This document shows, in pieces, positions 18,374 to 29,221 of a stretch of 64,000 nt of DNA. The DNA is from Brettanomyces bruxellensis (lineage: Eukaryota > Ascomycota > Pichiomycetes > Pichiales > Pichiaceae), in NCBI RefSeq assembly GCF_011074885.1, contig NC_054689.1, positions 434,001-498,000 on the forward strand. The letters run 5' to 3'. Below the pieces are notes generated by a model. That model searched no databases, was not told where the DNA came from, and was given only the letters and a program-made list of their open reading frames with translations. Positions within the stretch are counted from its first letter, which is position 1; the number at the start of each line of letters is the position of its first letter. Made by a program: the position numbers and the translations under genes.

Positions 18374-19987
18374 TCACGCCTTTTCGGTCATATCACACAC
18401 CTCACCACCTTTTTTCACTTCCTCGAACTTTTCTTCCGTTTCCTTATGACTAATCATAGTTGCATCACCATCAAAGTTTATTTCATCTCTTTCTGCATCA
18501 GCATGCTCTACTAATACAGCTTGAGAAAACCTTCTTTCTGGTATTTTGCGTTGTAGTTTATCGGTTGAACCATGCTCTCTTAATTCGTCAAACGTGTCTG
18601 AATTTGCAACATGTGAACTTTCATTTGTGCTTTCTCCATCTGCCAATCCTGCTTTCTTCTTCTGCTCAACTCCCAAATCTATGAAGTCATCATCATCGAA
18701 CAATTCTGAACCCGCAGAACCACGTGACGCGACTACTGGATGATGTTCGTAAATGTTCAAAAAACGCTCGGCATCCTTGAAACCTGCAATTGTTCTTTTT
18801 AGCTCCTTATAGTCTTCCAGTGAGGTCACCAAAAGGCCAATTAGCATAGAAGGGTCCATCTCACAAAGCCCCAATTTGCGAATTCGCTTTGTATGCACAC
18901 TCGCAATATACTCCACCCTGTAATCCGCATCATCGACATGATCAGCCAAAAGTGCAGTTTGTGGAGTGTGTGGGTCCATGTAGAAGAGGTTATCGCCCTG
19001 ATACCCAAAGAAGTAGTGTGAGGATGAAGGTCTGCCACCTGCTATTCCCACCGATTGGTGTATTGAAAGCAGCTTTTTGAGGAATGCCCAATACACCGGA
19101 TTGACGTTTCGCACACCCAATCTGACTCCAGAGAGTATTAGAGTAGGCCTAAATACACTTTCAGTCCCTTCTGGGCACGAAACAGGCAGCAACTCATCTT
19201 CATAAATGTCCCCATTTCCCTCTGTGATGTATGTATTGAGTTTGCATGCCTTATAGCTCTGCTTGCATAGATAAACGATGCTTCTTGAAGCTGCAGAAGG
19301 CCCAAACCACTCTCCGGGCTTCTTTTTGCAGTGTTCGGAGCCATATTTCACTATTTGCTGTATAGAAAAAGGAGCCGAGGGAAAATCGGCGAACCATGTG
19401 ATGATTTGCCACTGTTTCTCGTACTTTTGAGCATATTCCGTTTCCCCATTGGGGTTTTCCGCCGGCATATACCGCCATTCCCGGCCCACGTGAAGATTCA
19501 AAAGAGCATTTGCCAAAAGTGATTGGCTGGTTCGTATCATGCACCCCCATCCAGAGTCTGTAGTGAAGCCGATCGACGCATTTTTCACGTCTAACGTGCC
19601 TCTAAACAGAGAACCCAATGATAAAGGCGATGGGCCATCTGGATCACGTTTAATAACTGGGAATCCTGACCGGTATGTAAACCAGAGACGCGTCGCAACG
19701 TCGGAAATGAAGTCTGAAGGCCATGGAATATCTTCTTGGCATGCATTTGCAGTTTGACCTCCATTATTCTGCTGAAAACTGGCAAGATTCAACCCGATAT
19801 CATCTAGAAAAGTGTTCAACCCAGAGAAATACGACTGTTGCTCAAGAGGATTGTGCTTTAACGGACTGCTTGGTTGGTATTTGTTTCCTAAAACAATCAG
19901 TGGATCCGTAAAATTGTCATTTGTTGTTGGCCGATCCAGGAGATACTGAAGAATGCTTTGAATACTCGGTATTACTGTGGATGACAT
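18374..19987 (-). CDS. ATG4: Atg4 cysteine protease (Atg8 processing and deconjugation)
   Basis: The protein has 537 residues from the ATG at 19987; an upstream in-frame TTG is rejected. The catalytic Cys is C149 in DSGWGCMIRTSQ, and the partner Asp and His are D338 and H340 in YMDPHTPQ. GYQGDNLFYMDPH and the preceding GGRPSSSHYFFG are typical of the C54 family. Atg4 trims Atg8 after a conserved glycine and later frees it from phosphatidylethanolamine during autophagy. Past the protease fold the tail is acidic and holds DDDDFIDL at 431-438, which fits an Atg8-interacting motif. The last 100 residues are charged and poorly conserved in character. It lies downstream of TOF1 on the same strand and divergent from SQS1. 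Confidence 0.94.
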   Translation of the reverse strand: MSSTVIPSIQSILQYLLDRPTTNDNFTDPLIVLGNKYQPSSPLKHNPLEQQSYFSGLNTFLDDIGLNLASFQQNNGGQTANACQEDIPWPSDFISDVATRLWFTYRSGFPVIKRDPDGPSPLSLGSLFRGTLDVKNASIGFTTDSGWGCMIRTSQSLLANALLNLHVGREWRYMPAENPNGETEYAQKYEKQWQIITWFADFPSAPFSIQQIVKYGSEHCKKKPGEWFGPSAASRSIVYLCKQSYKACKLNTYITEGNGDIYEDELLPVSCPEGTESVFRPTLILSGVRLGVRNVNPVYWAFLKKLLSIHQSVGIAGGRPSSSHYFFGYQGDNLFYMDPHTPQTALLADHVDDADYRVEYIASVHTKRIRKLGLCEMDPSMLIGLLVTSLEDYKELKRTIAGFKDAERFLNIYEHHPVVASRGSAGSELFDDDDFIDLGVEQKKKAGLADGESTNESSHVANSDTFDELREHGSTDKLQRKIPERRFSQAVLVEHADAERDEINFDGDATMISHKETEEKFEEVKKGGEVCDMTEKA

Positions 19988-20563
19988 TTTCAACCGTGAT
20001 GCGATAAGTCGGCTTTAATATTAATGGCTGCTTTCTGGAGCAAGATAAATTTGTGAAGGTGATGATAAGCTTCAAAGTACTTCTTCTTCTATTCTAATCC
20101 ATTGGCCCGTGTTTGCCTTAAAGGGAAATAGTATTCGACCTGATATTATGCAGTTGTCTAAGTGTACTGAAAAGGACTTCTTCTTCCTTTCTCGAAGATA
20201 GCTGATCCCAAAGAATGGCTTTTGTTGTTTGGGAAAAAATAAAGTATATGTGTCTGAACTGCTTGCGATTGCTTCATTGTGGTTATCTTTATCGTGGTGC
20301 ACAAAAAAAAAAAAAAAATCATAATAAGAGTAGCAAAAGAAAAAAAAAAAAAAATTAAAAAAAAAACGATAAGACATGATGCACACCATTTCCTGGACAC
20401 CCGTACACCGGGCATTGGATCTGGCAAACAATAGAGTGAAAAAAAATTATATATGGCTGTACATGTGGCCGAGTCATTATGTGCTTATATAAAAGATAAA
20501 GAGTCGGCAAAGAAAAGTAAAAGATCCACGGTTTAAATTTAGTGACTTTGTGAGCTTTGCAAT
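19988..20563. promoter_or_regulatory. Divergent intergenic region ATG4 / SQS1
   Basis: A 576-bp bidirectional promoter region. It holds two A tracts, at about 20307-20321 and 20339-20354, in the middle of the interval. No coding content is supported. Confidence 0.5.
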
Positions 20564-23053
20564 ATGACAAGAAAGAAGCTTAATAAGAGGCACGGAGGAA
20601 CTCGGAAAAGTAACCGAAAAGCAGGGCACCAGAAGAATAAAAGACGCACTAATAACAAGTTGCTACTTCAGGAGTATGGTGAAGATAATGGGTCAGAAGA
20701 TCAGCAGAAGCAGTCAAAAGCACATAAGAAGTCTATGAAGCATGCTTTGAGGAATTTAAACAGCATGTTAGAAATGAATCAGGGAGATTTCAGCTCTCTA
20801 GATGAGATGGCAGTTAATTCTTTGGATATGGCATCGAGAAGACCGAGTAAAGCAGATAAAAAGATGTCGAGAATGGCACAGATTGCAGACTTTACGGATA
20901 AGAATCACCGGTCAACGATGACTAAGGCGTTGCGTAAGTTTCCGGTTGAATTTGTAAAGGCTCAAGAGGTTTATAATCCATCTGAGCAATTATTCAAGTC
21001 GTTGGGAATAGAATGCACAAATAATCCAAAAGAGGATGTCTCTAGGGATGATGACGGATTACTAGATCCATGTATAGAGACAGATGGAGAAAATATGACG
21101 GTTGATGATGAAATTTTGAATGAACCTGCAGAACTTTCGTCAAATGAATCAGTTGATGAAATTAACTCGGATAATCCTGGAATCGAGGCTTATCCATCGA
21201 AAGTCTCCCTTGAGGAAACATCCTCTATCCAGGAGGTCTCTTCAGAAGATGAGGATGATTTGGAGTCGGTTCAGATTATTGATGACAACGAAGATAGTGA
21301 ATATGAAGGCTCTGATATTGAAAGTCTGATTGGTGAGCTAAAGGGTGAATCAACAAAGCCAAAGAAGGGTGAATCAATTAAAGCAAAGAAGGATAAATCA
21401 AAGAAAGCTAAGGCAAATAATGGGCCAAAAAAAGCCAAGTCAAAGAAAGACAAGGCAAAGAAGGGCGAATTAAAGAATGATAAGTCGAAGAAAGGTGAAT
21501 TGAAGAATAATAAGTCGAAGAAAGGTGAATTGAAGAATAAAAAGTCGAAGAAAGGTGAACTGAACATTGATACACCAAAGAATGACGAATCAAAGAATAA
21601 CGAATCAAAGAATGGCAAGCCAAAGAAAGAGAGCAAACGCAAAAATGCTAAACGCAAAGCTAGAAATGGAACGGACAAAGATGATCTTACTCTTGGTAAG
21701 ATTCTAGCACCAGTCCATGAAGACGAAAATGGTGACTCGTACATTACGCTTCCAAAAATTGGAAAAAGACATAGATCACGGTCAGTATTGCAAGAGATTG
21801 AAATCAAGAGAAGCAAGCAAGATGAGCAGGATGATACAGAGTTTGGCTTTCTGCCTGAAGACTACAATCTTGATATCGACATCTCGCAGATCAAGTTTGA
21901 CAATATTCGGTATGGATCATGTGGAGACGCACAGTATCACGTGAAAGCAAAAGTTATAACTGGGATGAAGGGCTACCAATGGTTGTCAAAGGAAGATTTT
22001 CTTGATTCAATGGTAGAAATTGGCCTCACGAGAAACAGATTCGACGCGTTTATAAGATACGCGTTAGAGAACCTGTATACAGGTGAGGAGCCGGTAATTG
22101 ATGTTGATGGAGTAAATGATGAGGATGAGGAAGATGAGGATGAGAATGAGAATGATGAAAGTTATAGCGATAGCGAGAAAATCAGTGATGATATGCTTGA
22201 AGGCCTCGATGACATGATCAGCTTCCAAAGCAAGCAGGTGCATGTTGTGGATGATCCGGTGGACATTGCAACACATTCATTGGACCAACATGGGCACGGG
22301 AAAAACAGAAAGTTGGATCTTCCCGAGGACATGGATCCGGAACTTAGAGAGATGCTTGTGGGTAAGTTTGAGTCGAGAGTGGAGGGATCCAGACACAAGC
22401 GGAGAGAAAGAGAGGAGAAGGTGCACGGGTCGGCTTTGTTGGGCAACGAGGGCCAGAAAAGCGTTTCGAGTTCAGACCCTTACTACATGCTGAAAAAATA
22501 CCCATACGAAATGCAGATCGGGGATTTCCGCTCGGAATTGGAGTCATTTTTCATGGATGACAATAGAAATTCGCTCCGCTTCCCACCGATGGACACACAC
22601 GGCTGTATGACGCTTCGAGACATGTCACGTGCATTCCATATGAAGGCCCGGAAATTCGGAAAAGCACCAGAATGTTACATTGTGTCCGTTAAGACTTCGG
22701 CCAGCAAAAGGCAGCCGCCGGATTATCGGGAGGTGGACAAACTCATGAATCGGCGTAAGTTGTTTTTCAGGAGTGACGCGGGGTTGACGAAAAGGGAGAA
22801 GAAGGAAATCGGGCAGTTGGTGCGTGAAATCAAATCCGGAGGAAGCAAAAAGGGCAAGAAGGGAGCTTTTACATACAGTGAGGGAGACATAGTTGGTGCC
22901 AACGCTTCTAGAATTGGGCCTGAAAGTATTGGCAGGCAGCTTTTGGTGAAAATGGGCTGGCAAAACGGAGAAGCACTTGGCAAGGAGGGAAATAAGGGAA
23001 TTATTGAGCCTATCGCCGCAGTTGTGAAAACCACCAAAGCTGGAATCAGGTGA
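20564..23053 (+). CDS. SQS1: Sqs1-like R3H and G-patch protein (activator of the Prp43 helicase)
   Basis: The protein has 829 residues. A G-patch runs from about 780 to the end (RQLLVKMGWQNGEALGKEG), preceded by an R3H-like region at about 650-735 (FRSELESFFMDD and then FPPMDTHGCMTLRDM). This domain order, and the basic N-terminus beginning MTRKKLNKRHGG, match Sqs1/Pfa1. In yeast this protein stimulates the DEAH helicase Prp43 in late 40S maturation and splicing. Residues about 260-365 are a Lys/Ser/Gly/Glu-rich spacer containing four copies of a ten-codon repeat. A second acidic block lies near residues 515-545. It converges on MIG1 with a 1-kb gap between the stops. Confidence 0.88.
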   Translation: MTRKKLNKRHGGTRKSNRKAGHQKNKRRTNNKLLLQEYGEDNGSEDQQKQSKAHKKSMKHALRNLNSMLEMNQGDFSSLDEMAVNSLDMASRRPSKADKKMSRMAQIADFTDKNHRSTMTKALRKFPVEFVKAQEVYNPSEQLFKSLGIECTNNPKEDVSRDDDGLLDPCIETDGENMTVDDEILNEPAELSSNESVDEINSDNPGIEAYPSKVSLEETSSIQEVSSEDEDDLESVQIIDDNEDSEYEGSDIESLIGELKGESTKPKKGESIKAKKDKSKKAKANNGPKKAKSKKDKAKKGELKNDKSKKGELKNNKSKKGELKNKKSKKGELNIDTPKNDESKNNESKNGKPKKESKRKNAKRKARNGTDKDDLTLGKILAPVHEDENGDSYITLPKIGKRHRSRSVLQEIEIKRSKQDEQDDTEFGFLPEDYNLDIDISQIKFDNIRYGSCGDAQYHVKAKVITGMKGYQWLSKEDFLDSMVEIGLTRNRFDAFIRYALENLYTGEEPVIDVDGVNDEDEEDEDENENDESYSDSEKISDDMLEGLDDMISFQSKQVHVVDDPVDIATHSLDQHGHGKNRKLDLPEDMDPELREMLVGKFESRVEGSRHKRREREEKVHGSALLGNEGQKSVSSSDPYYMLKKYPYEMQIGDFRSELESFFMDDNRNSLRFPPMDTHGCMTLRDMSRAFHMKARKFGKAPECYIVSVKTSASKRQPPDYREVDKLMNRRKLFFRSDAGLTKREKKEIGQLVREIKSGGSKKGKKGAFTYSEGDIVGANASRIGPESIGRQLLVKMGWQNGEALGKEGNKGIIEPIAAVVKTTKAGIR
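21452..21571 (+). repeat. 4 x 30-nt in-frame minisatellite inside SQS1
   Basis: Four tandem copies of a 30-nt unit encode variants of KSKKGELKNN. The two central copies differ at one base; the outer copies are more diverged. The period is a whole number of codons, so length changes would keep the frame. Confidence 0.9.
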
Positions 23054-24094
23054 AATGAAAGTGTTGTATTAAAAGTGCGCAGCTTGGATAATTGATAATC
23101 AAGCGTATGGAAGCCCCAGTGGGTTGCCAATCAGCTTATTGTTTTTTGCAGTTCTATGCGTTGGTTGTATTCTATTTTCCTAGTGTAAATGGTAGCGTGG
23201 AGAATTCGAGATTTTCCACAGCAGCAATCAATTGGCAACTGAATATTGCATTGACATAGTTTTTGTCGGCTGTATTATGCATGGCAGGATGGCCTCCTCC
23301 GGAAAAACTATTGCGTGTCAATAATTCTTATTTTAGTACTCAAGGTGTGATTTCTCAATAATATTTTTTTTTTTTTGCGTTTCCATTTTCCCCTTCCCCA
23401 GCGTTGTGGAACAATGGAAAGTCTAGAATTTTCACATGGGGTAAAAAAAGATGACTGGTACATGTTCCAGCTGATACAACCGATATTCAAGAATTGTGAC
23501 CAATGACTGGCGAAATAATGTGGTTGGCTGGCGAGATAATCCGTGCTGGTGATGAATTCTGATTATGTGACAGCTGGGGATTATAGATGGAGTGAAATAA
23601 ATAATTAGATGACTAGAGAATCAGGTGATTGCAGTAATTGGATAATGACTCAGCTAAATATAGCAAGTAGCGTTATTATGGTAGTGGTGTGGTGTATCAG
23701 AGCAATGTGGGTCAATAATTGTAGTAGTCCAGTAATCGAAATAGTAGTTTTAATATTAGCCATAGCCAATAGAAGTAGTGGTCTTAATATTAAGTACAGC
23801 AAATAGAAGTAGTACTCTCAGTAGTAGCCAGTCCGGAACTCCGGAATACTACCCCAAATCTACATCAGTCCATGCTATATGCATTTTATTCACGGATTAG
23901 TTTTAGAAAAGAGCGTCGCACGCAGGCAAAGAAGAATAAAGATCACAAGAAAGTAAAATAAAAAACTGAAGATAACAAACACGAACAAAGGAGTGGTATT
24001 GGGCATAAAGTTAAGTAGCAAAGCAAAAGAGAGTAAATGTGGTATCGAATAATCGTTAAAGCGAGCATGGCTAGCACAGCGTAAAGTAACAAGT
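23054..24094. other. Convergent intergenic region SQS1 / MIG1
   Basis: A kilobase between two stop codons, without a supported gene. It holds a T run near 23366-23376 and, at about 23745-23815, two degenerate copies of a 35-nt unit containing TTAATATTA and AATAGAAGTAGT. The open frame at 23609-23806 runs through that repeat and has no recognisable content. Confidence 0.5.
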
Positions 24095-25771
24095 CTATTG
24101 GCCCTCGTTCAAGGAGCTCAAGTTCATGCCGGACTTCTCTCTCGTTGGAAGCAGAGAAAGATTGTCGTGAGACATGGACCGGTTCAAGATCTGCTTCATA
24201 CGCTCGTCCGGGTCGTTTTTGATGGACTTGCCATCAGAAAGCTTCTTATCCAGTTTCTCGAGCGGGCCCAGCATCGATTTTAGAGATGGAAGCTGAACGG
24301 AGGACTGCGAGTGGAACTGGGGCAGTGGCTTGACGTTTATTCCCAAAGCACTCGAGCTTGTGCTGCTGCTGCTGCTGCTATTGGTGGAATTCTGGCTGTC
24401 GTTCTTACTATTCAACACAGAGTCTAGAGGGATGCTTCTGGTTAGGGATCCGGGCACATTCATAGGTTTCAAAGTAGGAGACTGCGTTGGGGTGGAAAGC
24501 GGAGTCTCGTGAGGAGAAGTCATGTTGAAAACTGCTGCAGGCCTGTGTGCAGCACCCAGAATACCGTCGGGGTGTCCCAAAAAGCTCGTCGACGCACTGA
24601 GAGTCGGCGAGTTGGGCCTGGACTTCTTGTTTTGGTGCACGGCGACCTCATCGTCCTTGTTGACCAACGTGGAGAGCGAAATTGTCGTGTGAGACTTCAA
24701 CAGCACGTCCTGGCGGCTCTTGACACTCCGGAGGGGAGTCAACTTGTGCAAGGATGAGAGAGAGCCCTTGAACGTGTTGAAAGATGATGAAAGCGTGGTC
24801 GAGGACGAAGAGTTGGCAAACGAGTCCAAAGAACGCAACGAGTTTGTCGAGTTGGTCCTGGACGACAACCCGGACTGCGGAGGAGAGAACTCGAAGCTTG
24901 TGGCTCTAGGTGCAAAGAAGTTCGAGAGCGAAGAGCTCGACCGGTACTTGCACTGCTTCTTGATCTCTTCGGGGACCGTTCCCAGGCCTGCACTGCCTTT
25001 GAACGACCTTGTGACGCCCTTGGCAGACCGGGGAGACAACACTGGCCTTGGCAACTGCTGGTTTTGTCCCTGGATAGCACTCTGAGCTGGTCCCTGGATC
25101 TGCTTTCTCACTCTGCCAGGAGCCATAACGGGCTGGAATATGTGTTGAGGAGTCTGCTGCGACTGTTGAGACTTTTGGATTGGTTGAATTTGTTGGATTG
25201 GTTGAATCTGTTGAATTTGCTGAATTTGCTGGCCCTGCTGACCCTGTTGAACTTGTTGCACTTGTTGAACCTGCTGAAGTTGCTGCCCCTGCATCTGGAA
25301 ATCAAGATTAGCCGGAACAGAACCCGCCGGAAGAATGTATATAGGCACCGGCTGGGGATATATCGGCTTGCCCTGCATATCATATCCTATCGGCATCAGC
25401 ACCGCCTGCATGCCGTTCTGTGCCTGCATTGCAATCGGCACACCCTGCTGCTGGCCCTCGATCTTGTTCCCATAAGCATTCTTCTTTCTTGGACCTCTCT
25501 TCTTCCTCACTGTTGGATTTGTGTGGATTCTCATGTGCCTTGTCAACTCATCCGACCTCGAGAACCTCTTTGTGCATCCTGGAAAAGTGCACTTGTGAGG
25601 TTTCTCACCTGTGTGCGTTCTGATGTGTCTTGTTCTGTGCTCGAGTCTCCTAAATGCCTTGCCACATATTGGACACTTGTATGGACGATCACTTTCTCTT
25701 TTTTCTTTCAGAGTTGGGTTTGTCACAACAACGTTGCCCACAAGCTGTTTTGCTCTTTCTGCAGTTGACAT
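24095..25771 (-). CDS. MIG1: Mig1/CreA-type C2H2 zinc finger repressor
   Basis: The protein has 558 residues with two C2H2 fingers at 31-53 and 59-83. The sequences [20 protein letters not shown] and [15 protein letters not shown] are the hallmark of the Mig1/CreA family, which binds GC-rich boxes (SYGGGG) and represses glucose-repressed genes by recruiting Cyc8-Tup1. Basic residues follow directly (KKRGPRKK). Residues about 157-217 are Gln-rich, with a three-residue period of the form xQQ in which x is Val, Ile, Leu or Gly. The rest is Ser/Thr/Pro-rich with several RxxS/T contexts suitable for Snf1-type kinases, although I cannot assign sites. Paralogs Mig2 and Mig3 share the fingers, so the symbol rests on general resemblance. 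A 3.45-kb gene-free region lies upstream. Confidence 0.85.
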   Translation of the reverse strand: MSTAERAKQLVGNVVVTNPTLKEKRESDRPYKCPICGKAFRRLEHRTRHIRTHTGEKPHKCTFPGCTKRFSRSDELTRHMRIHTNPTVRKKRGPRKKNAYGNKIEGQQQGVPIAMQAQNGMQAVLMPIGYDMQGKPIYPQPVPIYILPAGSVPANLDFQMQGQQLQQVQQVQQVQQGQQGQQIQQIQQIQPIQQIQPIQKSQQSQQTPQHIFQPVMAPGRVRKQIQGPAQSAIQGQNQQLPRPVLSPRSAKGVTRSFKGSAGLGTVPEEIKKQCKYRSSSSLSNFFAPRATSFEFSPPQSGLSSRTNSTNSLRSLDSFANSSSSTTLSSSFNTFKGSLSSLHKLTPLRSVKSRQDVLLKSHTTISLSTLVNKDDEVAVHQNKKSRPNSPTLSASTSFLGHPDGILGAAHRPAAVFNMTSPHETPLSTPTQSPTLKPMNVPGSLTRSIPLDSVLNSKNDSQNSTNSSSSSSTSSSALGINVKPLPQFHSQSSVQLPSLKSMLGPLEKLDKKLSDGKSIKNDPDERMKQILNRSMSHDNLSLLPTREKSGMNLSSLNEGQ

Positions 25772-27434
25772 GTTGTGTGTGGTGCGCTTATTTGTTGGTT
25801 GAACGCAAAAAAATCCTGTTTCTTGCTTCTTTTCACTTAATAAGTTCTAAGTATTTTCCTATTTTTCTGCTTCCTGCTTTTCTATTTTCCTGCTCTAATT
25901 TTTGGTGCTATTTCTTTGATTCGCCTATCGCACTATAAACTCTTGTTCTATCCCTTCGAATAACTTAAAGCTACCTTCTATGAACTGGATGAAACGTAAA
26001 CAAAAGAAAGACCAGAAAAAAATAAGGTTTAGCCGCTCAAAGAGAGGGGAAATTTAATCTGGGGTGATGACTGAAAGAAACCATACCATATATTTATAAA
26101 GAAAAAAAAATGGTTTGTTTCTTCAATTTTTGCGTTGAATTAAGAAAACCCACGGAAAAAAAGCCACATTTGGAGGAAAAAGGGGACGATTGCCTTGTGG
26201 GGTGGGCGAGTACAATGCGAAAAATGCGTGGAGTAAAAAAGTTTTTCCGGCGTTTTTCCGTGCGCTTGGACGGTTTTATTTAATCTTGCACTTTTTTTTT
26301 CCCACTGGTAACTTTCCTCATTCTATTTTTCATTTATTCCCAGTCATCAAAACAATAACTCTTTGTCCAATCACAATTGTATTCATTTTGGTGCTCGTTT
26401 TCAATGTTTCCCACTTTAACGCCTTTGTTCGATATCACTTTTTCGGAATTCCATTCTTTCCCGTTATTCAACTTTTCAGATTGTTTGTCTTCTTCCAAAA
26501 TTTTTCACCTCACATTGTCCGCTTTTTTTTCTAGTCACTTTATTCTCTGAGCGCTTCAACTAGTTTCAGAACGATGAATGTTAGAGTACACATATATTTG
26601 TGTGGTATGAACCTTTGGGCAACCGATAGGTACCGGAATAACTAACCGGAATCCCACCGTAATGACCAAATTGAACTTTGATTTTTCTGTGTTCATTTCG
26701 CAGCCTTGCAAAATTAATGATGGTTTCTTTCTATTTCTATGTTATTTTGCCCTCATCCATATTTCTAGCTGTGCCGATTGTATCCGCTTCCGGCTTATCT
26801 CTAATTTCCATCTTAGAACTTATTTTTTATTTTGTTAATTTTTTTCGTTCACATTTTCTCTTTCTCTTCCAATATTCTTTATATTTCTTCTGTAATCGTG
26901 CATCAACCCGCTTTGCCCCAATTTTTTTTTGATGTCAAAATTCTTTGTTCTAATAATTTCCCCCCGAAAAAAAGGCCTTCGTTATTCCGGGACGATCCTG
27001 CACACAAAAAAAATTTTCGCTCTTGTTTGCAGGTTTTTTCGTAAATGCTATTCTGATAGTATTGTGGGGGTGGGTGAGAATAATTGAATTCTCCCGTCCA
27101 TAGTCGCGTCGCTGCACATGAGATCTCCGAATTTTAGTCATGTCCGGTGAATGGTGAATCATCAAAGTAATGATGAATGAATTTTATTTCGGATCCACTG
27201 GAATGAAAGTTGAATGAAAATACAGATTATTCAAAGATTGGGGGGCGTGATTTTATTGCCTTTGAGGGATTATCACTGGCTGAAGTTCACGTTTTTTCTT
27301 TTTTATGAATAATATTGCTACTATTGAGCATCCGTGGCTGCGGTATCATTTGAGCATGTATGGACCCGTCGATCGACTAATGCATTTTGGAAAAGCTACA
27401 CGAATGATGATCGACTTTCTTTCCATAAGTGTAG

Positions 27435-27456
27435 AATGGAATGTATACATTCCATT
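27435..27456. repeat. Perfect 22-bp palindrome
   Basis: AATGGAATGTA is followed immediately by its exact reverse complement TACATTCCATT. It sits in the gene-free gap between MIG1 and the ELO gene. Confidence 0.9.
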
Positions 27457-27471
27457 TTGAGTGATCCCTTC

Positions 27472-27489
27472 TGCTTTCCAAGGAAAGCA
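27472..27489. repeat. Inverted repeat with 8-bp arms and 2-nt spacer
   Basis: TGCTTTCC, then AA, then GGAAAGCA. It begins 15 bp after the 22-bp palindrome. Confidence 0.85.
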
Positions 27490-29221
27490 TGTTATTCTGG
27501 GTGATTTATTTACTGACGTGTCATACGTAACGAAAATATCTTCGAACAGATTACTATAATACTATTACCGTTCAAAAATGTCTTGTCTCCAAAATCGATA
27601 TTTTAAAAATAATGATGTAGAGAGTATACATATTCGAATTCTGTATTGCCTAGATTTCAGGGGAGGTTTGTTATTAAATGAGGTTACATTCAATTCTTCA
27701 TAGCATTTCCAAATGCTGAAATTTCTAAACGCTACCATTTCTATTGGTAATTTCGGTATAACCTGGAGCAAAACAACTTGAAGCAGCTTGGAATTGTCAA
27801 TTTTTATTTCATGGCACTACATTTCAATAATTCTATAAACTAGGTTTCCCGTTATCATAATTTAAGCTCTTCGGAGCATTTTCAATAAAACACTTGAAGT
27901 TAGGAAAAACATTCATCGTCAAGTTTTTATGAGAATCATGAGTGATCAATTTTATTTTCATTAATGCGATATTCTTCTCAGCAAGGATTTATTAAGATTA
28001 AAGTATATTTTCATTTTTTTTTCTCTCTCTTTCAACTATCTGTTCAACGCTTCATTTCACTTGCATGTGCACCAGGATAACCTCTGGAGCAGTTGGATAA
28101 ATATAACAGTATATAACAGTTGTAACGATAATCCACACTACAAGTTTGAAGTCGTGGTTGCTACCCAACACCAATTTGTAAATCCAAAAAAAACGCTTGA
28201 ACTTGGCCTCAAAATTTTCAATGCAACAATTAAATAGTAGCTCAACAGAGCAATATACACAAAATAATTCACCCGCTCGGGGTATTTCATATGATTGGTT
28301 TTGACGTATTAGTTGAACTCTCAGGAGTCACTTGATTGAAGCTCAGGTAGGGATTTGAGTAAGAAAAATGATTGGGCTACAAACTCAAAAAAATAAGCAA
28401 TGGTAAATGTAAATCTACTCGCTAGCCGCTGGAAACCCGACTCACAGATCTTATTCAATGCAAACAAGCAAAGACAAAGAACAAGGAAATTAATTAGCTT
28501 TATATAGCCAATGAATTAATTTTGTTCTTGATGCTTCTCTGTAGCCGAGACGTACCGAACCGAAAAAAAAAAAATAGGTAAGGAATCAAAAGACTATGCA
28601 CCATATCGCATGATTGAATGGACTCCAGTGATCGATCTGTCAAGCATAAAAAGCAAGCTTGCCAGTTAAAGCGAATTTCATATTTTACTGGGCCTCGGTC
28701 AGATGCCGGTTACAGGGATGTGCCGAATTTTTATGTGCGGAGATATTTTGGGTAATAGCACCCCTCTCTCTTAGAAACTGTTGGGAAGGAGAAATTTATC
28801 TCCTTCAATCCTGTCAAATTAAGCTTTGCTGACTAAATTTACCTTACCGCTTTTATATGCAGGCATTGGCCCTTTTTATTTCCGTTCCTTCTTCTTGTCA
28901 CTTGTAACTTTTTTTTTCTTGGTTTATTTCCAGTACTTCTCTTCTTTCCGGTGGCTTGAATCTAAATCATTATCCATATTGCATTGTTTAGCACATTCCC
29001 AAGTTTCCAGAAAGCACTGCCATCAATTCTGTCTATACATCATATCAGTATTTTGAGATACAAACACAGTAGACATCGTACCTCCAAAAAAATTTAAGAA
29101 ACAGTAACGGATTGTCAATCAAAAAGATCGTTTTTTAATTAGAGACCCCAGGTTTACCTTCCATCATATACTTTGCATCTTCCAATAAGAAAAAGTTTTA
29201 TTTCAATTCAATTTTCTTGTT

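Larger units (their letters stand above)
25772..29221. other. 3.45-kb gene-free divergent region between MIG1 and the ELO gene
   Basis: This is the longest gap in the window and is AT-rich. Its open frames (for example 26190-26534, 26678-26932, 28826-29056) are Phe/Ile-rich low complexity without recognisable domains. Two palindromes stand 15 bp apart at 27435-27456 and 27472-27489. Around 28101-28122 there is a short tandem repeat of TATAACAG. A GTGGGG at 27064-27069, preceded by mostly A/T, is a weak Mig1-like site about 1.3 kb upstream of MIG1. The region might be an extended promoter, a replication origin or a centromere; nothing here decides it. Confidence 0.5.

Noticed and set aside
26190..26932. 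Frames in the MIG1 upstream gap
   Set aside because: Phe/Leu/Ile low complexity from T-rich DNA; no start context or domain.
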